Part shown: positions 55,402 through 63,387 of the stretch, one piece after another
Layout of the letters: every line of letters begins with the position of its first letter
How positions within the stretch are numbered: position 1 is the stretch's first letter
DNA from: Hydrogenophaga sp.
GTDB taxonomy: Bacteria > Pseudomonadota > Gammaproteobacteria > Burkholderiales > Burkholderiaceae_C
Assembly: GCF_030651625.1 (NCBI RefSeq)
Contig: NZ_JAUSCF010000017.1
Coordinates: forward strand, 62,001-126,000
DNA length: 64,000 nucleotides
Direction: 5' to 3'
Notes under the pieces: generated by a model
Told to the model about the DNA's origin: nothing
What the model saw: only the letters and a program-made list of their open reading frames with translations
Database searches by the model: none
Position numbers and translations under genes: made by a program

Positions 55402-56945
55402 GTTTCGCTCACTGTGTCGTTCTTGTGTTGGAGAAAGGCGCGCAGTTCGACCGGCTTTGCAGGGTCGACGCGTTGCACGCGCAAGGTCACGCGCCAAGAG
55501 CGCGTGGCGTGGTTGGGGTAGGCCAAGGTTTCAATGAGTCGACCGTTGGCATCGGCGGTGACCACGGCGCTGACCTTTGCGTCGCTGGGCAAGGCGTCGA
55601 GAGCCGGGCCGGCAAAGTCGATCACATACTGTGGCTGGACTTTTTGTTCTGCGGGTGAGAGCTGGGTGTAGCCGTAGCCGCGACGGGTCTGGGTGACCCA
55701 GGCGCTGGGGGGACGCTGCTGGGCATCGCCTTGCCAGGCGAGTTCATAGCTGAGTTCCAGCGGCTGGCCCACTGCAGGCAGCTTGTCTGGAACCCAGTAC
55801 GCCACGATGTTGTCGTGTGTTTCGTCGGGTGTGGGCAGTTGCACCAGCTCCACCCGGCCAGCACCCCATCGGCCCAGCGGCTTGATCCATGCGCTGGGCC
55901 GGCGCTCGTAGTGCGCTTCCACGTCTTCATAGCTGGCAAAGCTGCGGTCGCGCTGCATGAGGCCGAAGCCGCGTGGATCGGTCATTGCGAATGAACTCAC
56001 CACCGGCGATTCTGGGCGCTGCAGCGGGCGCCACAGCCATTCGCCCTGGCCGGTCGCCATCATCAGGCCATCGGAGTCGTGCACTTCGGGACGGAAATCG
56101 CCGGCCATGGGCTGGTTTTCACCCGAGAGAAACATGCTGGTCAGCGGCGCGATGCCCAGCGTGTTGACCGGGCTCGCGCCCTTGCGCAGGAACACCCGTG
56201 CGTCCACCGTGGTGGTGGTCTGCTGCCCCGGGCGCACCACGAAGCGGTAGGCGCCAGTGGTGCGCGGCGACTCCAGCAGGGCCAGCACGGTGACTTCGGT
56301 GGCGTCCTTGGCTGGGCGCTGGATCCAGAATTCGGTGAAACGCGGGAATTCTTCGCCTTTGCCACCCACGGTATCAATGGCCAGGCCGCGCGCCGACAGG
56401 CCGTACTGCTGACTCGCGCCGAGCGCACGGAAGTAGCTCGCGCCCTGAAAGACGATCAGCTCGTCCTTGTAGGCGGTGTTGTTGAGCGGGTAGTGCAGCC
56501 GAAAACCGGCGTGACCCAGGTCACCCCAGGGCTTCGGATTGAAGGTGTTGCGACCGTAGTCGAAATCGTCCCGGCTGTAGGGCAAGTGGCGCACCGTGCC
56601 ATTGGGCGTGATCTCGTGGATGCGGACCGGTTCGGTCTGGTACAGGCCGAGATGGAAGAACTGGGCTTCAAAAGGCAGCCTTTCAGCGCGCCAGACCGAA
56701 CGGTCGGTCTTGAAGCGGATGTCGCGCAGTTGGTCGTAGGTGATGTCCGCCAGTGCGGGGGGAAGCTTGTCGCTGTTTGCGCGGTAAGGCTCGTTGGCGC
56801 GGGTTTGGGCCAGTTGCGTGAGTGCGTCCAGATCGAATCGCTGTGCGTGTGCCGACGCCCCGGCCAGCGTGGCCGCCAGCCCGCCCAGCAGCACCCAACC
56901 GCGCCAGCGTGCAGGTGGAGAAAACGGGGGAAAAGGAGTTGCCAT
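55374..56945 (-). CDS. opgG: Glucans biosynthesis protein OpgG (MdoG)
   Basis: Periplasmic protein of 523 residues required for periplasmic glucan synthesis. A signal peptide (ARWRGWVLLGGLAATLAGASAHA, cleavage near residue 34) is followed by the MdoG fold: FDLDALTQLAQTRANEPY, LADITYDQLRDIRF, HYPLNNTAYKDELIVFQGASYFRALG, YGLSARGLAIDT, PEVHDSDGL and DPRGFGLMQRDRSFASYEDVEAHYERRPS. The gene starts only one or two bases after the predicted start point of a sigma-54 promoter (56956-56973). First gene of opgGH. Confidence 0.96.
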   Translation of the reverse strand: MATPFPPFSPPARWRGWVLLGGLAATLAGASAHAQRFDLDALTQLAQTRANEPYRANSDKLPPALADITYDQLRDIRFKTDRSVWRAERLPFEAQFFHLGLYQTEPVRIHEITPNGTVRHLPYSRDDFDYGRNTFNPKPWGDLGHAGFRLHYPLNNTAYKDELIVFQGASYFRALGASQQYGLSARGLAIDTVGGKGEEFPRFTEFWIQRPAKDATEVTVLALLESPRTTGAYRFVVRPGQQTTTTVDARVFLRKGASPVNTLGIAPLTSMFLSGENQPMAGDFRPEVHDSDGLMMATGQGEWLWRPLQRPESPVVSSFAMTDPRGFGLMQRDRSFASYEDVEAHYERRPSAWIKPLGRWGAGRVELVQLPTPDETHDNIVAYWVPDKLPAVGQPLELSYELAWQGDAQQRPPSAWVTQTRRGYGYTQLSPAEQKVQPQYVIDFAGPALDALPSDAKVSAVVTADANGRLIETLAYPNHATRSWRVTLRVQRVDPAKPVELRAFLQHKNDTVSETWTHLLLPE

Positions 56946-56955
56946 GCCCTGTATA

Positions 56956-56973
56956 GGGCAAACCCCGTGCCAA
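56956..56973 (-). promoter_or_regulatory. Predicted sigma-54 promoter of opgGH
   Basis: On the minus strand: TTGGCACG-GGGT-TTGCC. GG at 56971-56970 and GC at 56959-56958 are separated by 10 bases, the exact -24/-12 spacing, and all conserved bases of TGGCACG-N4-TTGC are present. The expected start is near 56946, directly before the opgG ATG. Confidence 0.8.
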
Positions 56974-56991
56974 CCGATAAAAATGCTTTGA

Positions 56992-57004
56992 AATCAAAGG
57001 CTTT
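56992..57004 (+). promoter_or_regulatory. IHF-like site 1, between sigma-54 promoter and GlrR sites
   Basis: AATCAAAGGCTTT matches WATCAANNNNTTR at all but the last position. It lies within a repeat (AAATGCTTTGAAATCAAAGG and following bases, from 56981) that recurs at 57106-57129. DNA bending here would bring the upstream GlrR sites to the promoter. Confidence 0.5.
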
Positions 57005-57067
57005 CAGAGGACTTGCGCGGGTTTTCCCGTACCAAGGATCACTGACGGTGTTCCAGAGCCCTGTTTT

Positions 57068-57085
57068 TGTCGTCAGACAGCGACA
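57068..57085. promoter_or_regulatory. Predicted GlrR binding site 1 (proximal)
   Basis: TGTC-N10-GACA, perfect match to the motif described for GlrR upstream of enterobacterial glmY. Centre about 130 bp upstream of the predicted opgG start, a normal enhancer distance. The motif also contains a nested TGTC-GTCA-GACA. Confidence 0.75.
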
Positions 57086-57117
57086 GCTTGTGGGAGTCTG
57101 AGAAGAAATGCTTTTAA

Positions 57118-57130
57118 AAACAAAGGCTTG
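57118..57130 (+). promoter_or_regulatory. IHF-like site 2
   Basis: AAACAAAGGCTTG, one mismatch from WATCAANNNNTTR. It is part of the second copy of the repeat seen at 56981-57003, lying between the two GlrR sites. Confidence 0.4.
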
Positions 57131-57134
57131 ATGC

Positions 57135-57152
57135 TGTCACTCATCAGCGACA
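57135..57152. promoter_or_regulatory. Predicted GlrR binding site 2 (distal)
   Basis: TGTC-N10-GACA within a larger perfect palindrome (GATGCTGTC / GACAGCATC, 57130-57157). Centre 67 bp from site 1 and about 197 bp upstream of the predicted opgG start. It overlaps the last codons and stop of glrR. Confidence 0.75.
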
Positions 57153-58570
57153 GCATCGTCGGAAGTGCCCGCAACCCCGCCCATGCTGTCGCTCTTGAAC
57201 AGGCCTGGCGTGAGTTCGTGCTTTTGCAGCAATCGGTAGAACTCGGTGCGGTTGCGCTGCGCCAGGCGAGCCGCGTCCGCCACGTTGCCGTCGGTCATCT
57301 TGAGCAGGCCGACCAGGTAGTCGCGCTCGAAACGCTGGCGGGCGTCTGTGAAGCTGAGCACCTCGGTGGAAGGGGTGCGCAGCGCGCGCTGCACCAGCGC
57401 CAGCGACACCAGGGGGGTGGTGGTGAGCGCACATGCCTGCTCGACCACGTTGTAGAGCTGGCGCACGTTGCCCGGCCAGGACGCCATCGTCAGCGCCTTC
57501 AGCGCCTCTGGTGCAAAGCCGGAGCTGCGCTTGCCGTACTTCCTGGCCAGCTTGGCCAGGAAGTGGTTGGCCAGCAGGGCAATGTCTTCTCGGCGCTCGG
57601 CCAGGGTGGGCAGAGTGAGCGTGACCACGTTGAGTCGGTAGTACAGGTCTTCGCGGAACAGACCTTCCGCCATGGCTTCTTCGAGGTTTCGGTGGGTCGC
57701 CGAAATGATGCGCACGTCCACCGGAATGGACTGGCTGGAGCCAAGCGGACGAATAGCACGTTCCTGCAGCACGCGCAGCAGCTTCACCTGAAGCGCGGGC
57801 GGCATGTCACCGATTTCGTCCAGCAGCAAGGTGCCGCCGTCGGCGGTCTGGAACAGGCCTTTGTGATTGGCCACGGCATCGGTGAAGGCGCCCTTGACGT
57901 GACCGAACAGTTCAGACTCCAGCAGGGCTTCCGGGATCGCGCCGCAGTTCACCGCAATGAAAGGCTTCTTGGAACGAGGGCTGGCGCGGTGGATGGCGCT
58001 GGCCAGCATTTCCTTGCCGGTGCCACTGTCGCCTCGCAGCAGCACGCTGGCGTCCGATTGTGCAATCATGCGGGCCTCGGCCAGCAGGTCGGCCATGCGG
58101 TTGGAGCGGCTGATCACGTCGGCTCGCCATTCTTCATCGGCTTGCGAACTCGGGCTTGCGGGCGCCCCCATGGCCAGGGCCTGTGCGATCTTCTCCAGCA
58201 GTTCCTTGGCTTCGTAGGGTTTGGTGAGGTAGGTGAACACCCCCCGTGCGGTGGCTTCCACGGCGTCGGGGATGGTGCCGTGGGCGGTGAGCAGAATGAC
58301 CGGCAAAGAGGGGTGGCGGGAGCGTATTTCGTCGAACAGCGCGAGCCCGTCCTTGCCTGGCAGGCGCACATCGGAGAGCACCAGTTGGGGCCGCTCGATG
58401 TCGAGCTGGCTCAATGCCGACTCGGCCGATCCCACCGATGTGACCTGGTAGCCTGCCGCCCCCAGACGCATGGCCAGCAGGCGCAGCATGTCTGCGTCGT
58501 CGTCCACCACCAGGATGCGTGCGCGTGGCTTGCCAGGCGGCGTTGGGTGAGGCGCATAGGTGGCACTCAT
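57137..58570 (-). CDS. glrR: NtrC-family response regulator GlrR (QseF) with GAFTDA motif
   Basis: Response regulator of 477 residues. Receiver: acidic pocket D23-D25, phosphoacceptor D67 (LVLSDVRLPG), K117. AAA+ domain: Walker A GDSGTGKE (180-187), GGTLLLDEIGDMPP, SATHRNLEEAM and FREDLYYRLN. The sigma-54 contact loop reads GAFTDA at 227-232 instead of GAFTGA (codon GAT at 57880-57878). The C-terminal HTH DGNVADAARLAQRNRTEFYRLLQKHEL is nearly the same as E. coli GlrR, so a similar DNA target is expected. Last gene of the glrK-lipoprotein-glrR operon; start overlaps the previous stop (ATGA). Confidence 0.93.
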   Translation of the reverse strand: MSATYAPHPTPPGKPRARILVVDDDADMLRLLAMRLGAAGYQVTSVGSAESALSQLDIERPQLVLSDVRLPGKDGLALFDEIRSRHPSLPVILLTAHGTIPDAVEATARGVFTYLTKPYEAKELLEKIAQALAMGAPASPSSQADEEWRADVISRSNRMADLLAEARMIAQSDASVLLRGDSGTGKEMLASAIHRASPRSKKPFIAVNCGAIPEALLESELFGHVKGAFTDAVANHKGLFQTADGGTLLLDEIGDMPPALQVKLLRVLQERAIRPLGSSQSIPVDVRIISATHRNLEEAMAEGLFREDLYYRLNVVTLTLPTLAERREDIALLANHFLAKLARKYGKRSSGFAPEALKALTMASWPGNVRQLYNVVEQACALTTTPLVSLALVQRALRTPSTEVLSFTDARQRFERDYLVGLLKMTDGNVADAARLAQRNRTEFYRLLQKHELTPGLFKSDSMGGVAGTSDDAVADE

Positions 58571-59274
58571 GGGGGAGAGGGGCGGCTGCCGTTGCTGCCC
58601 GGCGCTGGTGGACGGGGTAGGAGACTGCGTTCGATCGCGCGCATGGCTTCAAGCCGCTCATTGAGTTGTTCGATGCGACGTGCGCTGTCGCGCAATTGCT
58701 GGGCCTGCCTGTCCACGGTGTCTTCCAGGCGGCGCTGGTTCATCAGTTTGGCAGCCAGCAGTCGGGCCAGCGGCTTGAGCGCGGCACTTTCTGGTGCCGT
58801 GTGGTTGATCACCCTCTGCAGCAGGCCCAGCGCCCGAGCCGTATCTGGCGGCTGGTTGGTGTACGACAACGCAAGCGCCAGCTGCATCTGCCGCACCGGA
58901 TTGTTGCCCGGGTCGCCCATGGTCGCGATGTGGCTCAACAGTTCGGCCGGAGGGAAGCTGCGCAAGCGCTCCGCGTGTTCCATCAGGGACACCAGATCAC
59001 CCAGCGCGAACAGCTGGGTCCCGGTGATGGCCGGCGTCGGAACGGGTGCGGGTTCTGCGGACGTCAGGTTGGCGACAGGAGAAATTTCGGGTTCGGTGGG
59101 CAGGGGCGCCAGTGCGGGGACGGCCGCAGGTGCCGCTGGTGATGACGGTGCTGAACCTGTTGCACTCGGGCTGGCACAGGCCACCAGTCCCACGCCCACC
59201 GCCAAGGTCATCAGCAGTGCGGCATGTCGCATCGAGCGCGCGGCGGCCGGGACCAGATGGAGTTCATTGAACAT
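58567..59274 (-). CDS. QseG/YfhG-like outer-membrane lipoprotein
   Basis: Lipoprotein of 235 residues. Signal peptide with lipobox LVAC, lipidated C33 (LAVGVGLVACASPS). A Pro/Ala-rich stretch (about 35-85) is followed by a helical domain (LGDLVSLMEHAERLRSFPPAELLSHIATMG to LALALSYTNQPPDTARALGLLQRVI) and a C-terminal coiled coil (DTVDRQAQQLRDSARRIEQLNERLEAM). In E. coli the gene between glrK and glrR is qseG (yfhG); position and type match, sequence similarity is only suggested. The ATG at 59274 overlaps glrK by 11 bases. M15 would be an alternative start. Confidence 0.82.
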   Translation of the reverse strand: MFNELHLVPAAARSMRHAALLMTLAVGVGLVACASPSATGSAPSSPAAPAAVPALAPLPTEPEISPVANLTSAEPAPVPTPAITGTQLFALGDLVSLMEHAERLRSFPPAELLSHIATMGDPGNNPVRQMQLALALSYTNQPPDTARALGLLQRVINHTAPESAALKPLARLLAAKLMNQRRLEDTVDRQAQQLRDSARRIEQLNERLEAMRAIERSLLPRPPAPGSNGSRPSPP

Positions 59275-60682
59275 GGGGCAATTCGATACGGAAATGGGCG
59301 CTGGTGCTGTCCGGTAGCAGGAAGACCCGGCCACCATGGGCCACAATGTACTCGTGCACGATGGACAGACCGATGCCCGTGCCTTTGACTGCATTGTCGG
59401 GCTGATGTTCGCCGCGGAAAAAGGGTTCAAAAATGCGGTCCCGATCGCCCTTTGCAACGCCTGGTCCCTGATCCACGATGTCGATGCAGGCCGAACCGGG
59501 CTGATCCGAGAGCGAGAGGCGTATATGGCCGCCGTGAGGTGAATGCCGGATCGCATTGGACAGCAGATTGCCCACCGCCGAGGCCATTTTTTCCCTGTCC
59601 ACCTGGAGCACCAGAGAAGGCCCTTCAATGCGCACGGTCAAGGCATGGGATTGCCAGTGCAGCCGCTGAACATCGACCTGCTCTTCAAGCAATTCGCGCA
59701 TGTCGGTTCGTTCGCGACGCAATTGCCGGGCTTCGAAAGCGGCCGCGTTGAAACGCAGCAGGGCCTCTATCTGCCCCTGCAGCATCTGGGTGTTGTGCTG
59801 CAGGATGTTCACAACCTCGGCCTGGTTGGGGTTGAGCGGCCCCGCCACGCCATCGCCCAGCACCGCCACACCTTCGTGCAGTGAAGCCAGCGGCGTCTTG
59901 AGTTCGTGCGAGATGTGACGCAGAAAGCGCGCCTTGTCGGCGTCGAGTTCGGTCAGACGCAGGCGCAGCCATTCCAGTTGCTGGCTCACGCGTCGAACGT
60001 CCGACGGACCCGCGATGTCAATGGGCACGTCCAGTCTGTTCTCCCCCAGACCCTGGATGGCCTTTTCCAGCCGTTTGAAGGGGCGCGCCAGCCAGATGCC
60101 GAATCCCAGTGCCATCACCACCGCCACCCCGATGGAGCCCAGGACCTGCTGCGTGAGCTGTTGCCGGCTGGTGGCGAACTGGGCCTGCAAAGCGTCGTTG
60201 CGGTTGCCGATGATGTTTTGCACAGTTTGCGCAATGGCTCCGCTGTGCACGTCGAGATCACGAAACGCCAATGTCACGTCACGTTCGCGGTCCAGGGCCG
60301 TCTCGGGGGTGCCATCGAGCAGGGCGGCGATGCCGTCCAGCTGATTGCGCCATGCGGTGGCCTGATCGGGGGGCAGCTCATTGCTCTCCAGCCGGGCGAG
60401 GATTTCAGTGGCATTGGCCGCGGTTTCCTCAAATCTGAGCCTCAACTGGTTGTCGCGCAGCACCAGCGACTGGCGTGCGGCGCGCTCCATGGTCAGACTG
60501 CGTTCGCTCAGCGATTGCGCGGCGGTGGTCAGGGCAATGGCTTGCACGGCGCTCTCACGGCTCTGGGCCATGAGGGTGTCCAGTGTGAACAACGCGCGCA
60601 ACGCGGCGGCACCCAGCAGCGCGCCAATGAGCACGAACGCGACCAGCAGCAGCTGGGGAAAGGAGAAGCGCAGGGCTCTCAC
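59264..60682 (-). CDS. glrK: Sensor histidine kinase GlrK (QseE)
   Basis: Membrane kinase of 472 residues: helix at about 8-32, periplasmic helical sensor domain (about 35-175), second helix (183-200, SIGVAVVMALGFGIWLARP), HAMP, HisKA with H259 (FLRHISHELKTPLASLHEG), and HATPase with NLLSNAIRHSP, DQGPGVAKGDRDRIFEPFFRG and GTGIGLSIVHEYI. Layout and HATPase resemble E. coli GlrK. It is 12 bases downstream of miaB and probably transcribed with it. Confidence 0.92.
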   Translation of the reverse strand: MRALRFSFPQLLLVAFVLIGALLGAAALRALFTLDTLMAQSRESAVQAIALTTAAQSLSERSLTMERAARQSLVLRDNQLRLRFEETAANATEILARLESNELPPDQATAWRNQLDGIAALLDGTPETALDRERDVTLAFRDLDVHSGAIAQTVQNIIGNRNDALQAQFATSRQQLTQQVLGSIGVAVVMALGFGIWLARPFKRLEKAIQGLGENRLDVPIDIAGPSDVRRVSQQLEWLRLRLTELDADKARFLRHISHELKTPLASLHEGVAVLGDGVAGPLNPNQAEVVNILQHNTQMLQGQIEALLRFNAAAFEARQLRRERTDMRELLEEQVDVQRLHWQSHALTVRIEGPSLVLQVDREKMASAVGNLLSNAIRHSPHGGHIRLSLSDQPGSACIDIVDQGPGVAKGDRDRIFEPFFRGEHQPDNAVKGTGIGLSIVHEYIVAHGGRVFLLPDSTSAHFRIELPHVQ

Positions 60683-60694
60683 GAAAGCGGAAGG

Positions 60695-62062
60695 TCAGTG
60701 GACCTCGCGCACCTTCACCTCACCGCGCAGTGAATGCGGGCGGGCTTCGGTGATCAGCACATCGATAAGTTGCCCCACCAGGCGCGACGCATTCGGTCCC
60801 CCGTCGAAATTGACGATGCGGTTGCACTCGGTGCGGCCCATGAGTTCGACAGCGCCGTCCTTGCCCGCACGGCGCGACGGCCCTTCCACCAGGATGCGCT
60901 GCACCGTGCCTTCGCGGCTGGCGCTGATGCGCTTCACGTTCTCTTCGATGGTGGCCTGCAGGTGCTGCAGGCGCTTGAGCTTGACCGCGTGCGGCGTGTC
61001 GTCAGGCAGGTTGGCCGCTGGCGTGCCGGGGCGCGGGCTGAAGATGAAGCTGAAGCTGGCGTCAAAGCCCACGTCGGTGATGAGCTTCATCATCTTGTCG
61101 AAGTCTTCGTCGGTCTCACCGGGGAAACCCACGATGAAGTCGCTGCTCATGGACAGGTTGGGGCGTATGGCACGCAGCTTGCGCACCGTGCTCTTGAATT
61201 CCATGGCGGTGTAGCCGCGCTTCATGGCCATGAGAATGCGGTCGCTGCCGTGCTGCACCGGGAGATGAAGGTGGTTCACCAGCTTCGGAATCCTGGCGTA
61301 GGCCTCGATCAGGCGGGGTGTGAACTCGTTGGGATGACTGGTGGTGTAGCGGATGCGCTCGATGCCCGGGATTTCGGCCACGTACTCCAGCAGCAATGCA
61401 AAGTCGGCGATTTCACCGTCACCATTGCTGGTTAGGCCCATGGGGCCGCGGTAGGCATTGACGTTCTGACCCAGCAGGTTCACTTCCTTCACACCCTGGT
61501 CGGCAAGGCCGGCGATTTCCACCAGCACGTCGTCGAACGGTCGGCTCACTTCTTCGCCACGCGTGTAGGGCACGACGCAGTAACTGCAGTACTTGGAACA
61601 TCCTTCCATGATGGAGACGAAAGCCGAGGCGCCGTCCACCTTGGCGGGTGGCAGGTGGTCGAATTTTTCGATCTCGGGGAAGCTGATGTCCACCTGCGGC
61701 AATGCAAGGCGCGCGCGCTGGTTGAGCATCTCGGGCAGGCGGTGCAGCGTCTGCGGGCCGAACACCACGTCCACATACGGCGCGCGCCTGATGATCTCGG
61801 CACCTTCCTGGCTGGCCACGCAGCCCCCCACGCCGATGAGCACGCCCTTTTCCTTGAGGTGCTTGATGCGGCCCAGATCAGAAAACACCTTTTCCTGTGC
61901 CTTCTCTCGTACCGAGCAGGTATTGAACAGGATCAGGTCGGCTTCCTCCACGTCCTGCGTGGGCTCGTAGCCCTGGGCGGCGCCCAGCACGTCGGCCATC
62001 TTGTCCGAGTCGTACTCGTTCATCTGGCAGCCAAAGGTTTTGATAAAGACTTTTTTGCTCAT
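60695..62062 (-). CDS. miaB: tRNA-2-methylthio-N6-dimethylallyladenosine synthase MiaB
   Basis: Radical SAM methylthiotransferase of 455 residues modifying A37 of tRNAs. The N-terminal UPF0004 cluster cysteines are C12, C49 and C81; the radical SAM cluster is C155, C159, C162 ([10 protein letters not shown]). TRAM domain at the C-terminus. Motifs [14 protein letters not shown] and [15 protein letters not shown] are typical. The ATG at 62062 begins [13 protein letters not shown]; a longer frame of 27 codons upstream has no family similarity. Confidence 0.97.
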   Translation of the reverse strand: MSKKVFIKTFGCQMNEYDSDKMADVLGAAQGYEPTQDVEEADLILFNTCSVREKAQEKVFSDLGRIKHLKEKGVLIGVGGCVASQEGAEIIRRAPYVDVVFGPQTLHRLPEMLNQRARLALPQVDISFPEIEKFDHLPPAKVDGASAFVSIMEGCSKYCSYCVVPYTRGEEVSRPFDDVLVEIAGLADQGVKEVNLLGQNVNAYRGPMGLTSNGDGEIADFALLLEYVAEIPGIERIRYTTSHPNEFTPRLIEAYARIPKLVNHLHLPVQHGSDRILMAMKRGYTAMEFKSTVRKLRAIRPNLSMSSDFIVGFPGETDEDFDKMMKLITDVGFDASFSFIFSPRPGTPAANLPDDTPHAVKLKRLQHLQATIEENVKRISASREGTVQRILVEGPSRRAGKDGAVELMGRTECNRIVNFDGGPNASRLVGQLIDVLITEARPHSLRGEVKVREVH

Positions 62063-62193
62063 GGGGAGGCTCCGCAGATCGCGTCTGTGGCGAGGCCCGA
62101 CGGGATCGTAAGTTTCAACAGGCCAGTTCGGTCGGAACGACACAGAGCCCTGACGGCGTTCCAGCCACAGGACAAGGCGCCGATGGGGCGTTT

Positions 62194-62625
62194 TCAGTTG
62201 GCCCGGGTGGGCGCGTCCGGGTTGGCAGGGGTCTCGGACGAAAAGCGGAAATTGCGCTCGGTGGCAGCACCCGCGCGCTTTTCTGCGGCTTCTGCTGGGT
62301 TGAGCACCCAGACGTCGTGCACCAGGCCGAGGCTGTCGCGCACGTAGTTGACCAACACCTCCTGGCCGACCAGCGTGCCAGAAAGGATGATCGTGTTGTT
62401 CTGGCCGCGGATGCGCGAACCGGGGGAGAGGCGCGCCGGTTCACCGTTGAGCTTGATTTCTGGTGGCTGCACCACCACCATCTTGGCGCGCAATGCGCTG
62501 TCTGGGAAGTTGCGGACTGGTTGGGTTTGTGCACCGCTCCACGGTGCGGCGCTCAGTGCCAGCGCGGCGGCCAGCATGCGCGCGAGGGATGAGGGGGTCG
62601 AAAGAGCAGCGAGGCAGCGGTTCAT
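62194..62625 (-). CDS. Secreted protein of unknown function (143 aa)
   Basis: Not recognised. An N-terminal signal peptide ([17 protein letters not shown], cleavage near residue 33) is followed by a compact beta-rich region ([60 protein letters not shown]) and a charged tail. Likely periplasmic. It lies 131 bases upstream of miaB in the same direction; its function is not suggested by its neighbours. Confidence 0.75.
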   Translation of the reverse strand: MNRCLAALSTPSSLARMLAAALALSAAPWSGAQTQPVRNFPDSALRAKMVVVQPPEIKLNGEPARLSPGSRIRGQNNTIILSGTLVGQEVLVNYVRDSLGLVHDVWVLNPAEAAEKRAGAATERNFRFSSETPANPDAPTRAN

Positions 62626-62783
62626 GGTGTGTGTCCAGAGGCTGTGGAGAAGGCGGAGCGCCGGCAGAAGTCAGGCGAGGATTGTCGCACGGGGGCTCGC
62701 CAGCCGGTGGGCGTTTGCGCAGAATGCACCACCACCCGTGGTCCTCGTACCAATACGCTTTCACCCAAAAAAGAAGGAACAGC

Positions 62784-63377
62784 ATGGCCCGCTTGCCGCC
62801 CCTGCCACCCGAGACCACACCCGAACTCAAACCGCATTTTGACTTCTTCCTGGGTACCCTGGGCTTCACGCCCAACAGCGTGCTCACCATGCAGAGGAAG
62901 CCGAAGCTGGCCCAGGCACTCGCAGTCATGAACGCCGCGGTCATGGACCCTGAGGGCGAGGTCGATCTGGGGTTTCGTCGACTCATCGGCCATGTGGTCA
63001 GCAAGGTCGCGGGATGTCTGTATTGCCAGGCTCACACCTTGTTGGGAGCGAAGAACTTCGGGGTATCAGAGGCCAAGCTGGCCGATGTCTGGCGCTTTGC
63101 CGACAGCCCCTGCTACACCGAGGCCGAGCGGCTGGCGATGAACTTCGCTCTGGCGGCTGCCTCGCAGCCCAATGCCGTGACCGACGAGCAGTTCAACGAA
63201 TTGCGCGGGCACTGGAGCGATGGCGCCATCGTGGAAATTCTGGGGGTGGTGGCGATGTTCGCCTTTCTCAACCGCTGGAACGACACCATGGCCACGCCAC
63301 TGGAGGCGGTGCCCGAAGCGGTGGCGACGCAGGCTCTGGGTGCCCAAGGCTGGCGTCCGGGAAAACACGCGGGTTGA
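62784..63377 (+). CDS. AhpD/carboxymuconolactone decarboxylase-like protein
   Basis: Protein of 197 residues of the AhpD-like fold. The active-site region reads SKVAGCLYCQAHTLLGAK with C78, C81 and H84, as in peroxidase-related AhpD-like proteins. A conserved second half (YTEAERLAMNFALAAASQPNAVTDEQFNELRGHWSDGAIVEILGVVAMFAFLNRWNDTM) includes the NRWND motif. Probable alkylhydroperoxidase or related thiol chemistry; substrate unknown. ATG at 62784 with AAGGAA 6 bases upstream; the frame upstream is not used. Confidence 0.85.
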   Translation: MARLPPLPPETTPELKPHFDFFLGTLGFTPNSVLTMQRKPKLAQALAVMNAAVMDPEGEVDLGFRRLIGHVVSKVAGCLYCQAHTLLGAKNFGVSEAKLADVWRFADSPCYTEAERLAMNFALAAASQPNAVTDEQFNELRGHWSDGAIVEILGVVAMFAFLNRWNDTMATPLEAVPEAVATQALGAQGWRPGKHAG

Positions 63378-63387
63378 TGCGACCCGC

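Noticed and set aside
57128-59317. 729-codon open frame on the plus strand opposite glrR and the lipoprotein gene
   Set aside because: Shadow of the glrR and lipoprotein genes; no recognisable domain.
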